Source: Larkinella terrae
GTDB taxonomy: Bacteria > Bacteroidota > Bacteroidia > Cytophagales > Spirosomataceae
DNA length: 64,000 nt
Reading direction: 5' to 3'
Assembly: GCF_009668025.1 (NCBI RefSeq)
Contig: NZ_WJXZ01000014.1
Location: 1,769,097-1,833,096, forward strand
The translations under genes and the position numbers were made by a program. Position 1 is the stretch's first letter; each line of letters opens with the position of its first letter. Of this stretch, positions 39,508 to 48,382 are shown piece by piece. Below the pieces are notes generated by a model that was not told the origin of the DNA, searched no databases, and saw only the letters and a program-made list of their open reading frames with translations.

Positions 39508-40324
39508 AGGTTGCAAAAATGGGTCGCCAATAATCGGTTCCGTGAATGTTCCAGGCGTGGCAGCCGAAGGGCAACTGACCCTGATTATAGGTTCGAATGG
39601 CGCGTTCGGGGTAAAATTCGACCGCAAACCGCATCGCCGTCCGGAAATCCGGGACGCTGATCAGCGGAAAATACCGGTTGAGTTCAATGCCCCAGAAAAC
39701 GTCTTCGTTGTATTGGTGGGCGTGAATCTGCTCGTAACGGACGATCTTTTTTCGAAAAAAACGGATCCAGCGCAGCAGCGACGAAACTTTCCGGAGCGAA
39801 AAACCGCCATTGCCAACCCCGTTCAACGACGTGATTTCGCGGGGCGTAATGCCATCATCTTTCTTCAAATCGAAAAGTATCGCAATTCTTTTCTTGAAGT
39901 TGAAAACGGTTTCATCCGCCCAGCCGGTGAAATCACGGTCGCGGAGCCAGGGTGCCCCGATATATTCGTAACCACTTCGGCACCAATTGGTTAGCTCATC
40001 GCTGAAAACAAACGCGTCCAACTGGTAGATCAACATGAACTCAAAATCCGTGAACGCCTGATAAAACGCTTCCGACAACATGAGCCGGTTATACGACTGA
40101 ACATTCTTGAAGTAGGCATCGTCGAACGTCCGGACCTGAAGCTCCGGATGCGGCTGGGTCAGGTACGACACATCGAGCGAGTGCGGTTTTACCAGAATAA
40201 TCGGGTATTTTCCCAGCACGCGCAGGCATTGCGTGAGCGAAATGCGTTCATAATCCGTCAGCGACGATTGATAAACCGGAATGACAACACAGGCCAACTG
40301 CGGATTCTTACGTTGTTTGTTCAT
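39491..40324 (-). CDS. DUF5672 family protein, probable glycosyltransferase
   Basis: The protein has 277 residues. It opens with LACVVIPVYQSSLTDYERI and has FEFMLIYQLDAFVFSDEL, YEYIGAPWL and GNGGFSLRK, the conserved blocks of DUF5672. The domain is found in glycan clusters and resembles GT-A transferases; no activity has been shown to my knowledge. It overlaps the next gene by 17 bases. Confidence 0.85.
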   Translation of the reverse strand: MNKQRKNPQLACVVIPVYQSSLTDYERISLTQCLRVLGKYPIILVKPHSLDVSYLTQPHPELQVRTFDDAYFKNVQSYNRLMLSEAFYQAFTDFEFMLIYQLDAFVFSDELTNWCRSGYEYIGAPWLRDRDFTGWADETVFNFKKRIAILFDLKKDDGITPREITSLNGVGNGGFSLRKVSSLLRWIRFFRKKIVRYEQIHAHQYNEDVFWGIELNRYFPLISVPDFRTAMRFAVEFYPERAIRTYNQGQLPFGCHAWNIHGTDYWRPIFATYGYTI

Positions 40325-40330
40325 GTGGCG

Positions 40331-40420
40331 GTTTACGGTTTACGGTTTTCAGGTTACGGTGGATGGCGCAAGTCTCAACCTGGATACGTCAGCCTCCATA
40401 AATGATAAACCATGAACCGT
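40331..40420. repeat. Heptad-word element with weak mirror
   Basis: GTTTACG, GTTTACG, GTTTTCA, GGTTACG (40331-40358) are followed, after a spacer, by AAATGAT, AAACCAT, GAACCGT (40400-40420). The words are in 7-base phase, but the arms pair less well than at other loci. Located between two glycosyltransferase genes of the same strand. Confidence 0.65.
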
Positions 40421-40427
40421 ATACTTT

Positions 40428-41411
40428 TCATCTGTTTTCCAGCGTCGAAATTAACGCATTGATGGGTGATTTCAGTGACTTCCGGACTTGCTGGTAGTAC
40501 AAAACTTTGGGCGGTTTTATGTAAAAACACGGGTAATTTCGGTACGTTTCATTCTGATTATCAAGCAGTCGCTGCCGGTACAGTTCAAAAAGTGGAACAA
40601 CATCCGGGCGATCTTCAAACGTAAACCGGTTTTGATACTTGGATATTTCCTGCGGTTTGTGAACGCCGTAGCCGCTGTAATGAAAGAACTGCAAATCCGA
40701 GGTTTCATTCACTTTCCATATCCCGTTCTGTTCCGAAAAATGCCGTTCGTGCAGGTTCCAGTAGGCGGTGTTGTAACCGGGATGTTTCTCAATCCAGACC
40801 TTGTCATAGTAAATCGGCGCAAAATTGACCCAGTGCTGATCGACGAACAAACCGTTGCAGAGATCGATGCGGCATTCGTTGACCAACCGTTTTTTCCACC
40901 ATTGAACAAACCGGTTGGACTCTTCCGTTTTTTGCAAACCGATGAAACCCAGATTGAACGTCCCGGTATTCAGGTGATTCAACTCATTGGGAATCAGCCA
41001 GTCGTTGATGGGTTGACAAATGTGGGGCGTTACCACCAGGTTGTATTCGCCCAGATGCTGTTTCAGGCGCGTCAACGGCTGAAAAACGATAATGTCCGGG
41101 TCAAAATAAATAACTTCAGTCGCTTCGGGTCGGTGTTTGAAAAAATAGTCGATGTAAAACGGTTTGACGGCGGTGTTCAACTCCGTAATGTCGTACCGGT
41201 TGCACATGCCGGCAAAATCCTCGATCTCGATCTGATCGACTTCCAGCATTGGATAGTCGGGCAGGAGCGAGGCTGGCAGGTTGGCCTGATCCAATTTATC
41301 GACCAGACCGATCACGTAGTGCCAGTCGGGGTTGGTTTGCCGCAGCGAATCACCCAGTGTTCGGGCCTGCGCCAGGTAATTGATCGAGCAAATGGTGAAT
41401 GCTAAGGTCAT
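40428..41411 (-). CDS. GT8-like glycosyltransferase
   Basis: The protein has 327 residues from the ATG at 41411 (MTLAFTICSINYLAQARTLG), which overlaps the stop of the acyltransferase gene (ATGA). The frame is open upstream but there it only shadows that gene. The DxD motif is in VIYFDPDIIVFQPL. HLNTGTFNLGFIGL and CNGLFVDQHWVNFAP, plus a conserved NLHERHF, are shared with the paralogue at 37491-38474. A GT-A transferase of unknown donor. Confidence 0.85.
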   Translation of the reverse strand: MTLAFTICSINYLAQARTLGDSLRQTNPDWHYVIGLVDKLDQANLPASLLPDYPMLEVDQIEIEDFAGMCNRYDITELNTAVKPFYIDYFFKHRPEATEVIYFDPDIIVFQPLTRLKQHLGEYNLVVTPHICQPINDWLIPNELNHLNTGTFNLGFIGLQKTEESNRFVQWWKKRLVNECRIDLCNGLFVDQHWVNFAPIYYDKVWIEKHPGYNTAYWNLHERHFSEQNGIWKVNETSDLQFFHYSGYGVHKPQEISKYQNRFTFEDRPDVVPLFELYRQRLLDNQNETYRNYPCFYIKPPKVLYYQQVRKSLKSPINALISTLENR

Positions 41412-42502
41412 GCCGCTGATTTTGAATAAGTAAAATACCGTTTTAACTGGTTGATCGGTTTTTCGATCAAAAACCAGGACAACGAAGAAAGAAGAATCAG
41501 CAGGATAAAACTGGCAATCCGGTGAATCCAGGGGTCTTGGAGGGAAATGGGCGAAAACCGGCTCAGTTTGTTGAGAACCGGCCCGGTGATGTACCCCGAA
41601 ACCACCATGTGGTAAAGGTAAATACCGTAGCTTATTTTGCCCATAAAAATCAAGGCCGGGTTTGTCAGAATCCGTCCGGCCATACCGCGAAAACCCAGGG
41701 TCGCGTGCACGATAAAATACAGGGATAAAACGGACAAAATGGTTCGCTGGTAAATACGGAAAAAGCTGGTGTACGGCTGCGTGATCAGGTAAGCAAAGCA
41801 AACGAGCGCGAGCAGCGTGGCCCACAGCAGTTGCTTCCTGAAAACCGGGATGGTTTCGGGCTGCTCCTCCACAATGTAGCTCCAGAGCGCGCCGATGCCA
41901 AATGAATCGAGGCAGGTGAGGGTCATCACGCCCTGCGAATTGCCGTTCAGCGCCCACCAGATGCGCGTTCCCAATCCCAGAATAATCGTAAAAATGATGA
42001 CCGAGCGCAACTGCGTACGGGGTGTCAGTAAAATAACCGTCGGCCAGAAGAGGTAGAATTGTTCTTCAACCGACAGCGACCACAGGGGCGAAAGCAGGTC
42101 ACCCCAGTTGCCGGTTTGGTGCAGCAGAATGTTGTAGCCGTAGAGGTAATAATACAGCGGAAACTTGCTGATGTCGGACGTTTCGGGCAGCGTGAAATAA
42201 ATAACCGTCAGAAACAGGTAGTAGATCGGGAAGATGCGAAGGGCGCGTCGGACGATGAAGTTTTTGTAAACCGCAGTCTGCGTGTTCTTTCCGGCCAGAA
42301 TCTGGTTGCGGTTTTTAATCAGAATTTGGGTGATCAGAAAACCGCTGAGGACAAAAAAAAGGGTGACGCCGATGGACCCGTTCGGTAATTTATTGATCAG
42401 GGCTTCCTGCGGAAACCAGTGGAAAATCAACACGAACGTGACGGCAAACGCCCGTAACGCATCCAATTGGGGCAAATGACCGGCGGGTTTACTCAAACTC
42501 AT
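41408..42502 (-). CDS. OafA-like membrane acyltransferase (family 3)
   Basis: The protein has 364 residues with about ten membrane helices. The catalytic-type His is in VLIFHWFPQEAL, followed by GSIGVTLFFVLSGFLITQIL and RRALRIFPIYYLF, all hallmarks of acyltransferase family 3, which O-acetylates surface sugars. LWSLSVEEQFYLFWP is also diagnostic. It starts one base after the upstream glycosyltransferase stop. Confidence 0.95.
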   Translation of the reverse strand: MSLSKPAGHLPQLDALRAFAVTFVLIFHWFPQEALINKLPNGSIGVTLFFVLSGFLITQILIKNRNQILAGKNTQTAVYKNFIVRRALRIFPIYYLFLTVIYFTLPETSDISKFPLYYYLYGYNILLHQTGNWGDLLSPLWSLSVEEQFYLFWPTVILLTPRTQLRSVIIFTIILGLGTRIWWALNGNSQGVMTLTCLDSFGIGALWSYIVEEQPETIPVFRKQLLWATLLALVCFAYLITQPYTSFFRIYQRTILSVLSLYFIVHATLGFRGMAGRILTNPALIFMGKISYGIYLYHMVVSGYITGPVLNKLSRFSPISLQDPWIHRIASFILLILLSSLSWFLIEKPINQLKRYFTYSKSAA

Positions 42503-42503
42503 A

Positions 42504-43703
42504 TCAGGTTGTTGTTGCGGTCAATTGGTCGACAATTGACAGAAAAGAGTCCATGCTTTGTTCGGAAGAATGCCGTTGGATGACTTTCCGCCGAAGTTCC
42601 TGCCCCATAGCCCGGCGCATTGCTTTGTCGTCGATCAGCGTGGCGATTCGGTCGGCCATCGCCACCGTATCGAGGTAAGGAACCACAAAACCGCCATCCG
42701 TTTCCACCAGTTCCGGGGCTCCTCCGGCGCGTTCGAAACACACCACGGGCGTTTCGCTCAGGGCCGCTTCCAGCACCACCAGCGGATAGGGATCTTCGCG
42801 TGAACAGAGTGCAAATATATCAAAACGAGTCGTATACCGGAACACTTCGGGCGTGGGTTCGATCAGCAGCACCCGATCACTCAGCCCGGCTTTTTTCAAA
42901 TCCAGTTCAAGGTCTTCGGACAAACTGTTGTGGGGCATGCCAACCCAGACAAAATAAACCGGCAAATCCGAAAACCGGTCGATTACCTGCCGGGCGATGA
43001 CGTTGAACAGATCGTTGCCCTTGCGCCACTCGGCATTTCCGCAGCCCCCGACGATGATGGCATTTTCGGGAATACCATGTTTCGCCAGCACATCCGGCAG
43101 CTGCCTGGCGTGTTCGATTTTCTGAAGAAGACTCGGAATATCAATGAGTTGGAAGGTGCTGATCTGCGACGCGTCAAAACCAAAGGTTTCCTCATAATAC
43201 CGGGCCACGGCTTTTGAAACCGCGATCAGATGGTCGGTATGCTCCATCATAAACCGCAGCGTGTCGGGCCGGGTGTACATCCGGACGGCCATTTCCAGTT
43301 CGTGAACAAACAGAATAACCGGTAACGTCCTGACCAGTTCATAAATCGGGCGGTAGCCTTTGGAACTCGTGACGGTGTTGACCATTACCAGGCCGATGTC
43401 CTGCGACCGGAGCTCGTCTTCGAACGCCTGCCAGCGCCGTTGTTCTTCGCGCCGGTGCAGCCATTGACCAATCCGCAGCAGGTACAGCAGTTTGTCGATC
43501 CGGCGGCCAAACAGGCGGTTGACGGGCTGGGGCCACAGGGAAACGGAAGTTAGTTGGCGGTATTCATTCTCCAGCGGACCACTGTCGCAGAGCAGCAAAT
43601 GCGCGGGAATGTTCCGCTGCTTCAGCATCTGGAGCATCTGCAACAACACCAACTGAGCACCCGCGCGGTTGGCGTCGTGGCCGATGAGCAATATCTTTTT
43701 CAA
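42504..43703 (-). CDS. Glycosyltransferase family 4 with TTG start
   Basis: The protein has 399 residues with a GT-B fold. It opens KKILLIGHDANRAGAQLVLL. The C-terminal half has VGGCGNAEWRKGNDLFNVIA and the EX7E region EDPYPLVVLEAALSETPVVC. The start is read as TTG at 43703 because no ATG fits and TTG overlaps the stop of the upstream gene as TTGA, a coupled start. Sugar specificity unknown. Confidence 0.92.
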   Translation of the reverse strand: MKKILLIGHDANRAGAQLVLLQMLQMLKQRNIPAHLLLCDSGPLENEYRQLTSVSLWPQPVNRLFGRRIDKLLYLLRIGQWLHRREEQRRWQAFEDELRSQDIGLVMVNTVTSSKGYRPIYELVRTLPVILFVHELEMAVRMYTRPDTLRFMMEHTDHLIAVSKAVARYYEETFGFDASQISTFQLIDIPSLLQKIEHARQLPDVLAKHGIPENAIIVGGCGNAEWRKGNDLFNVIARQVIDRFSDLPVYFVWVGMPHNSLSEDLELDLKKAGLSDRVLLIEPTPEVFRYTTRFDIFALCSREDPYPLVVLEAALSETPVVCFERAGGAPELVETDGGFVVPYLDTVAMADRIATLIDDKAMRRAMGQELRRKVIQRHSSEQSMDSFLSIVDQLTATTT

Positions 43704-44353
43704 TACACTTTATGGCTTGGAATCGGTCTTTTTTCGGCGGGGTTGCCCATGTAAACGCCCCAAGGTTCGGTGGCTTTGGTGACGGATGCCGACATGGCCA
43801 CCAGCGTTCCCTCGGCAATGTGCAGGTAATCCCGGATGGTGCTGTTTACCCCGAAAAAGCAATAGGATTCGATGACGCAATGGCCGGACAGGACGACGTG
43901 GGACGTAAAAAAGACGTGGTCTTTGATCTGCCCGTGGTGACCGATGTGGTTCCCGCTCCACAAAACGACGTTGTTGCCGATGGTGGTAAAGGGCTGGATG
44001 GTGTTATCTTCCAGAATGAAGCAGTTTTCGCCGATCTGGTTGTTGAATAGGGTCGCTTTGGAGCTGATGTAGGAGATAAACCCGTAGCCTTTGGCTTTGG
44101 CTTCCAGGTAGATTTTCTCCCGGTTTTTGTTCATTTTCCGGCCGGTCATGGGCGCGAAGAATTTGAATTCCTGCGGAGGGAAAATCGTTTCCACGTCTTC
44201 GAACGCAACCACTGGCAAACCTTTGAATTCCGTTTCTTTCAGAAATTCGCGGTTGACGGTAAAAGCCACCACCTCGTCGGCGGAGTCGTGAGTGAGGTAG
44301 TAATGAGCCAGTTCGGCGGTGTCCAGCACGCCAAAAATGATAACTTTTGCCAT
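43700..44353 (-). CDS. NeuD-like sugar acyltransferase (left-handed beta helix)
   Basis: The protein has 217 residues. An N-terminal Rossmann-like part (KVIIFGVLDTAELAHYYLTH) is followed by hexapeptide repeats (IGENCFILEDNTIQPFTTIG, NVVLWSGNHIGHHGQIKDHV) and the catalytic-type His in HIGHHG. This matches PglD/NeuD-type acetyltransferases acting on nucleotide-linked or free sugars. It lies between WbqC and a glycosyltransferase and is coupled to the latter. Confidence 0.9.
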   Translation of the reverse strand: MAKVIIFGVLDTAELAHYYLTHDSADEVVAFTVNREFLKETEFKGLPVVAFEDVETIFPPQEFKFFAPMTGRKMNKNREKIYLEAKAKGYGFISYISSKATLFNNQIGENCFILEDNTIQPFTTIGNNVVLWSGNHIGHHGQIKDHVFFTSHVVLSGHCVIESYCFFGVNSTIRDYLHIAEGTLVAMSASVTKATEPWGVYMGNPAEKRPIPSHKVY

Positions 44354-44361
44354 AGAAAGAG

Positions 44362-44471
44362 TTAATTTTGAATGAGTGAATGAGCGATTGAGTGAATAAC
44401 CTGACGGGAGCCATTTTTTGCGGAGCTATTCACTCATTCGCTCATTCACTCATTCACTCATTCAAAATTAA
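44362..44471. repeat. Octad-word palindrome overlapping the WbqC stop
   Basis: Left words GAATGAGT, GAATGAGC, GATTGAGT are mirrored by ACTCATTC, GCTCATTC, ACTCATTC, ACTCATTC; the right arm has one extra octad. Outer ends TTAATTTT and AAAATTAA complete the match, and the latter contains the WbqC stop codon (44468-44470). Confidence 0.9.
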
Positions 44472-45166
44472 ACCAATTCAAATTCGTCCAGCATTTTTTG
44501 AACGTCTGGAACATCGTTGAACATCAGCACGTCGGCGATGGAAAGCCAGGGCACGAATTCATTCTGAAACTGTGGATAGTCCACACGCCTGGATTGAATA
44601 AAAAACAGCTCGATGCCTTCGTCTGCAAACCGCTGGCGATCATACAGTTCCTGACCGCCGATGGGATTGATGTACCGGTTGGCTTTCTCGCGATGGCAAA
44701 TGTCCAGAATGCGTTCCTGTGCTTTTAAGCTGTCGTTTCCGTACACCGTTGACGATGGAATAATCTCGGTCTGAATGTCAAGGTAGGCATTCAGCAACGT
44801 CAAACTTCCGCCAATCAATTCGGCAATCGTCCGGGCCTCCAAGTTTACAATTTTTTCCAGCAATGGATAGACCGTTGTATAAAAAGGCGCTTTTCGGTAC
44901 GATTGTTCAATTGTTTTCAGCAATTTCTGCCGCCATTTCGGATCATCGCCCAATTCAACGTCGCAGATGCGCTTGTTCTGGCTGGCGTCTTTCAGCGGAA
45001 TCGTAAATAAATGCTCCTTTCCGTTCACCAAAAGCCGGTTTCGGTTGATCCAGCCGCGGTTGATGAAGGCAACGTCGTCGTAAATAATAAACTTATCGAC
45101 CGCCTTCACCAGTTGTAAATAACCAATGTAAGGCAGGAAATAAGGCTGCATGATGGCAATGGTCAT
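44468..45166 (-). CDS. WbqC family protein
   Basis: The protein has 232 residues. It begins IAIMQPYFLPYIGYLQLVKA and continues FIIYDDVAFINRGWINRNRL, the signature of the WbqC-like family found in O-antigen and glycan clusters. A conserved role in sugar modification or transfer is assumed but not defined. It begins 12 bases after the membrane glycosyltransferase gene. Confidence 0.93.
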   Translation of the reverse strand: MTIAIMQPYFLPYIGYLQLVKAVDKFIIYDDVAFINRGWINRNRLLVNGKEHLFTIPLKDASQNKRICDVELGDDPKWRQKLLKTIEQSYRKAPFYTTVYPLLEKIVNLEARTIAELIGGSLTLLNAYLDIQTEIIPSSTVYGNDSLKAQERILDICHREKANRYINPIGGQELYDRQRFADEGIELFFIQSRRVDYPQFQNEFVPWLSIADVLMFNDVPDVQKMLDEFELV

Positions 45167-45178
45167 AGCGAAACCGTC

Positions 45179-47206
45179 CTACTTCAATTTGCGTAAATAA
45201 TAATCCTCTCCGCGCACGATCACTTCCTTCATGGTCGTGTCGGTCCCCAGCCGGATGTCGCCCGGTTGCGGTTTGATAACATTTTTCGAGAAAAAGAGAT
45301 AATCCGTTCCTTTCGGGATGGGCTGAACGCCTTTTTCGAACGGATTGATCGGAATGAGTCGGCGGCTCAGGTTTTTCCCGTACAACGGATACTCAAAATC
45401 GTCGTTGATGGTGCCTAAAGCAACCGTTGCGTTTTCCGGTACCAACTTGTCGAATCGCTCGTAAGGCACGTAACTGTCGGGCCGGAACATCATCTGGAAA
45501 TACATCCGTTCCGTATTGAATGCCGACGGACGACCGTAGGCTGGAAAGGGCAGACAGCGCTCGTTCAGAAAAACCGCAAACAAGGCTGATAGACAGCCGA
45601 CTCCGACGACAACTCCCACGTAGGCTTTCAGAATGACCCGCCCCGGTTTGGCTAAATTCAGCCAGCGGTTTGTAAACAGCAGGGACAAAAACAGCGAACC
45701 CATCAACCCGGTTTCGATGAAATACCGCCCTTTGAACGGATCGTATGGCGCGGAATAGGAGAGGGCAAGAAAGTGTAAAGCGAAGGCCAGTGCCAGAAAG
45801 AAATGCGCGCGTGACTGTAAAACCCCAATCAACGTCAGAAAAACCAGCGGTAAAATCAGGGCAAAACCAATGGCGCCCCAATACGGATTCGCGTTGTAAA
45901 AGACGAACTTCCGGCTGAATTCGAAGGGCAAAATGGAAAAATCAGTTTCCTCGTCCAGCCGCAGTTTGGCGACTTCTTCCAGTTTGACCAGCGGTTTTCG
46001 CATGATTTGATTCAGGTCGAGGCCCCACTGCGTGTTGCGCAATCCGTCCAGATTGATGTGGTCATACCCGTACCGGATGACGTTGCGCGTGCCCTGCTCC
46101 AGCAGGTTGGGTAATGAACCTGCCCGCTCGACCGACTGGTGTTTGAGAGCGGTTGGCGGCCCAATCGGGTGGCCAAACACCTGAATGTTTCTCAAGTAAC
46201 CGGTGGGCAGCATGAACAGGCAGACGCCAACGATGATGGCGGGCGTCAGGTGCTTCAGGCGATTGAAAAAGACCGGCAGGCTCGGCGACCAGAAAACCGT
46301 GTAGACCATCACCATAAAAACCGATGGCAGCAACAGCGTAAAAGTGACTTTATGGCCGTAGGCAATGCCGAACGCCATGCCGGTCAGGTACAGATACCGG
46401 ACGTCGCGGGTTTCGGAATAGGCAAACAGAAAGTAAAGGACGCTGCCCAGATAAGCCGTCAGGACAATATCGGTTTCGGTCGAAATGGCCTGCATTAAAA
46501 AATCAGGAAGTAGTGCATAACACAAAGCCGCAAAAAAACCGGCTGTCAGGCTCTTGCTCAGGAACCGCGAAATGCCAAAAACCGCTACGATTGCCATCCA
46601 GTACGACAGATGGTGAATCAGTTTGAAGGCGCTTTCGAAGCGGCCGGAGATCAGAAACGAATAAATCTGGATGGTGCAGACACTTTTGGGATAGGTGTCC
46701 ATGTTCCAGTTGGTGCCGCCAAAATGCCGCATGGTGCCGCGCTGGATGTACTGCATGACGCGGTTCAGGTGGCCGGTCATGCTGTCCCACTCGTTCGGTG
46801 GCGTAAATAAAATCAGCAGCAGATTGGTGACGGCAATGACGCCCAGGGTTGCCAGCAGGATGGTAAAAAGAAGTCGGAAATACGTGGTGAGCGACTTGTA
46901 CCAATCGCCAAATTCAAGCCGTTTTTCCCAAATCAGGCGGTTGACCGACCAATGCCGCTGATCCACCAGTTTTCCGAAAACCAGTCGGAAGAGGGTTGCC
47001 GTGACAAAAACCGAAACCGCCCAGGTCGGGGTGCTGGCCGTCAGCCGGAAATATGAAAGGCAAAAACCGGTCAGAATGATGCTGCCCGCAAATAGAATGA
47101 AGGAAACCAAAAGCCATTCGGGCAACGACCGCCGACTGATACCGGTTGCCGTATTGCCGATGTATAACACGAACAGGACAAACGTAAGCAGGTAGAAGAA
47201 AGTCAT
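45179..47206 (-). CDS. Large membrane glycosyltransferase (GT39/ArnT-like)
   Basis: The protein has 675 residues with at least ten membrane helices and a soluble C-terminal end. An early periplasmic loop holds PPNEWDSMTGHLNRVMQY, whose acidic residues resemble the catalytic site of polyprenyl-phosphate-sugar-using transferases. AISTETDIVLTAYLGSVLYF follows. Such proteins move sugars from lipid carriers in the periplasm. The exact family is uncertain. Confidence 0.75.
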   Translation of the reverse strand: MTFFYLLTFVLFVLYIGNTATGISRRSLPEWLLVSFILFAGSIILTGFCLSYFRLTASTPTWAVSVFVTATLFRLVFGKLVDQRHWSVNRLIWEKRLEFGDWYKSLTTYFRLLFTILLATLGVIAVTNLLLILFTPPNEWDSMTGHLNRVMQYIQRGTMRHFGGTNWNMDTYPKSVCTIQIYSFLISGRFESAFKLIHHLSYWMAIVAVFGISRFLSKSLTAGFFAALCYALLPDFLMQAISTETDIVLTAYLGSVLYFLFAYSETRDVRYLYLTGMAFGIAYGHKVTFTLLLPSVFMVMVYTVFWSPSLPVFFNRLKHLTPAIIVGVCLFMLPTGYLRNIQVFGHPIGPPTALKHQSVERAGSLPNLLEQGTRNVIRYGYDHINLDGLRNTQWGLDLNQIMRKPLVKLEEVAKLRLDEETDFSILPFEFSRKFVFYNANPYWGAIGFALILPLVFLTLIGVLQSRAHFFLALAFALHFLALSYSAPYDPFKGRYFIETGLMGSLFLSLLFTNRWLNLAKPGRVILKAYVGVVVGVGCLSALFAVFLNERCLPFPAYGRPSAFNTERMYFQMMFRPDSYVPYERFDKLVPENATVALGTINDDFEYPLYGKNLSRRLIPINPFEKGVQPIPKGTDYLFFSKNVIKPQPGDIRLGTDTTMKEVIVRGEDYYLRKLK

Positions 47207-47231
47207 TGGTTGTGGATGGCGTTGATTTTTA

Positions 47232-47306
47232 AATGATGAATGATGGACGATGAATGATGAAGCAAGAGTTATTTAATTTATCATTCATCGTCCATCATTC
47301 ATCATT
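47232..47306. repeat. Perfect 27-bp heptad-word palindrome
   Basis: Arms 47232-47258 and 47280-47306 are exact reverse complements, built of AATGATG, AATGATG, GACGATG, AATGATG. The last base is the first base of the aminotransferase stop codon on the minus strand. The loop is 21 bases. Confidence 0.93.
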
Positions 47307-48382
47307 CAGTTTACGTGTTGATTGACGACCTTACAGATAGTGTCAATGATTTCAATTTCCAGATCGGGATACATCGGCAGGCAGAGCACGCGGAGCGCAA
47401 TGTCTTCCGAAACCGGGCAGGGCTGGTAATTTTTCAGAAAGGGCAGTTTGTTCAGGGACGGGTAAAAATACCGCCGGGGGAAAATATCCAGGGTTTCCAG
47501 TTCGGCTTTAACAGCCAGCAGCTTTTCTTCCGTTTCAAAAACGACCGGATAATAGGCGTAGTTATAATCCACCCCCGGCCGCAGGTTTGGGCGTTCGAGT
47601 TTCGACAGATCGAGTTGGGTATCATACAGGCCAAACCGGTATTTCCGGGCCGCGATCAGATCCGGAACGCGGGGCAGGTTGCAGAGCCCCATAGCTGCGT
47701 GGATTTCCGAATTTTTACCATTGATGCCAAAGTCGAAATATTCATCGAACCGGTGGCCAAAGCTCCGGTACTGGCTCAGCTTTTCGGCTACCACCGGGTC
47801 TTTACAGGTCACCAGACCACCTTCGACGGTGTGAAAAACCTTAGTCGCATGGAAACTACAGGTGCTGATGTCGCCGTACGAAAGCGCCGACTGCCCGTTG
47901 TAAACCGTGCCGAACGTATGCGCACCGTCGTAGATCACTTTCAGCTTGTGTTTCTGGGCGATGGCTTCGATTTCTTCCACCCGACACATGTTGCCGTATA
48001 CGTGCGTAGCCAGAATGGCTTCGGTGTCTTCCGTGATCAGCCGTTCGATTTTGGCCGGATCGATGGTGAAATCATCGGGCAGAATATCGGCAAAAACCGG
48101 GGTACAGCTTTCCCAGAGAATGACGTTGGAACTGGCGCAGTAGGAGAAGGGCGTGGTGATGATCTCTTTGGTCAGCCCCAATGCCTTGATCGCCATCTGC
48201 AAAACAATGGTTCCATTGCTGCAATACAGCAGATTTTCAATTCCCAGGTAGTTTTTCAGGTCCTTTTCAAGTTGTCGAACGAGCGGACCGTTGTTGGTCA
48301 GGTAGACGCGTTCCCAGATTCCCTCCAGATACTTGACGTATTCTTCGAGGGGAGGCAGGTACGATTTTGTGATGTTAATCAT
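47306..48382 (-). CDS. DegT/DnrJ/EryC1/StrS family sugar aminotransferase
   Basis: A 358-residue PLP enzyme that makes amino-sugar nucleotides for the glycan. Recognisable are LLYCSNGTIVLQMAIKALGL, the Asp in VIYDGAHTFG, and the PLP lysine in CSFHATKVFHTVEGG. GFGHRFDEYFDFGINGK-type sequence follows (SFGHRFDEYFDFGINGKNSE), with EIHAAMGLCNL, as in the family. It overlaps the ABC ATPase by eight bases. Confidence 0.93.
   Translation of the reverse strand: MINITKSYLPPLEEYVKYLEGIWERVYLTNNGPLVRQLEKDLKNYLGIENLLYCSNGTIVLQMAIKALGLTKEIITTPFSYCASSNVILWESCTPVFADILPDDFTIDPAKIERLITEDTEAILATHVYGNMCRVEEIEAIAQKHKLKVIYDGAHTFGTVYNGQSALSYGDISTCSFHATKVFHTVEGGLVTCKDPVVAEKLSQYRSFGHRFDEYFDFGINGKNSEIHAAMGLCNLPRVPDLIAARKYRFGLYDTQLDLSKLERPNLRPGVDYNYAYYPVVFETEEKLLAVKAELETLDIFPRRYFYPSLNKLPFLKNYQPCPVSEDIALRVLCLPMYPDLEIEIIDTICKVVNQHVN

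Noticed and set aside
41412-41957. N-terminal extension of the GT8-like gene
   Set aside because: The extension overlaps the acyltransferase gene in another frame; the ATG at 41411 with an ATGA overlap is the expected start.
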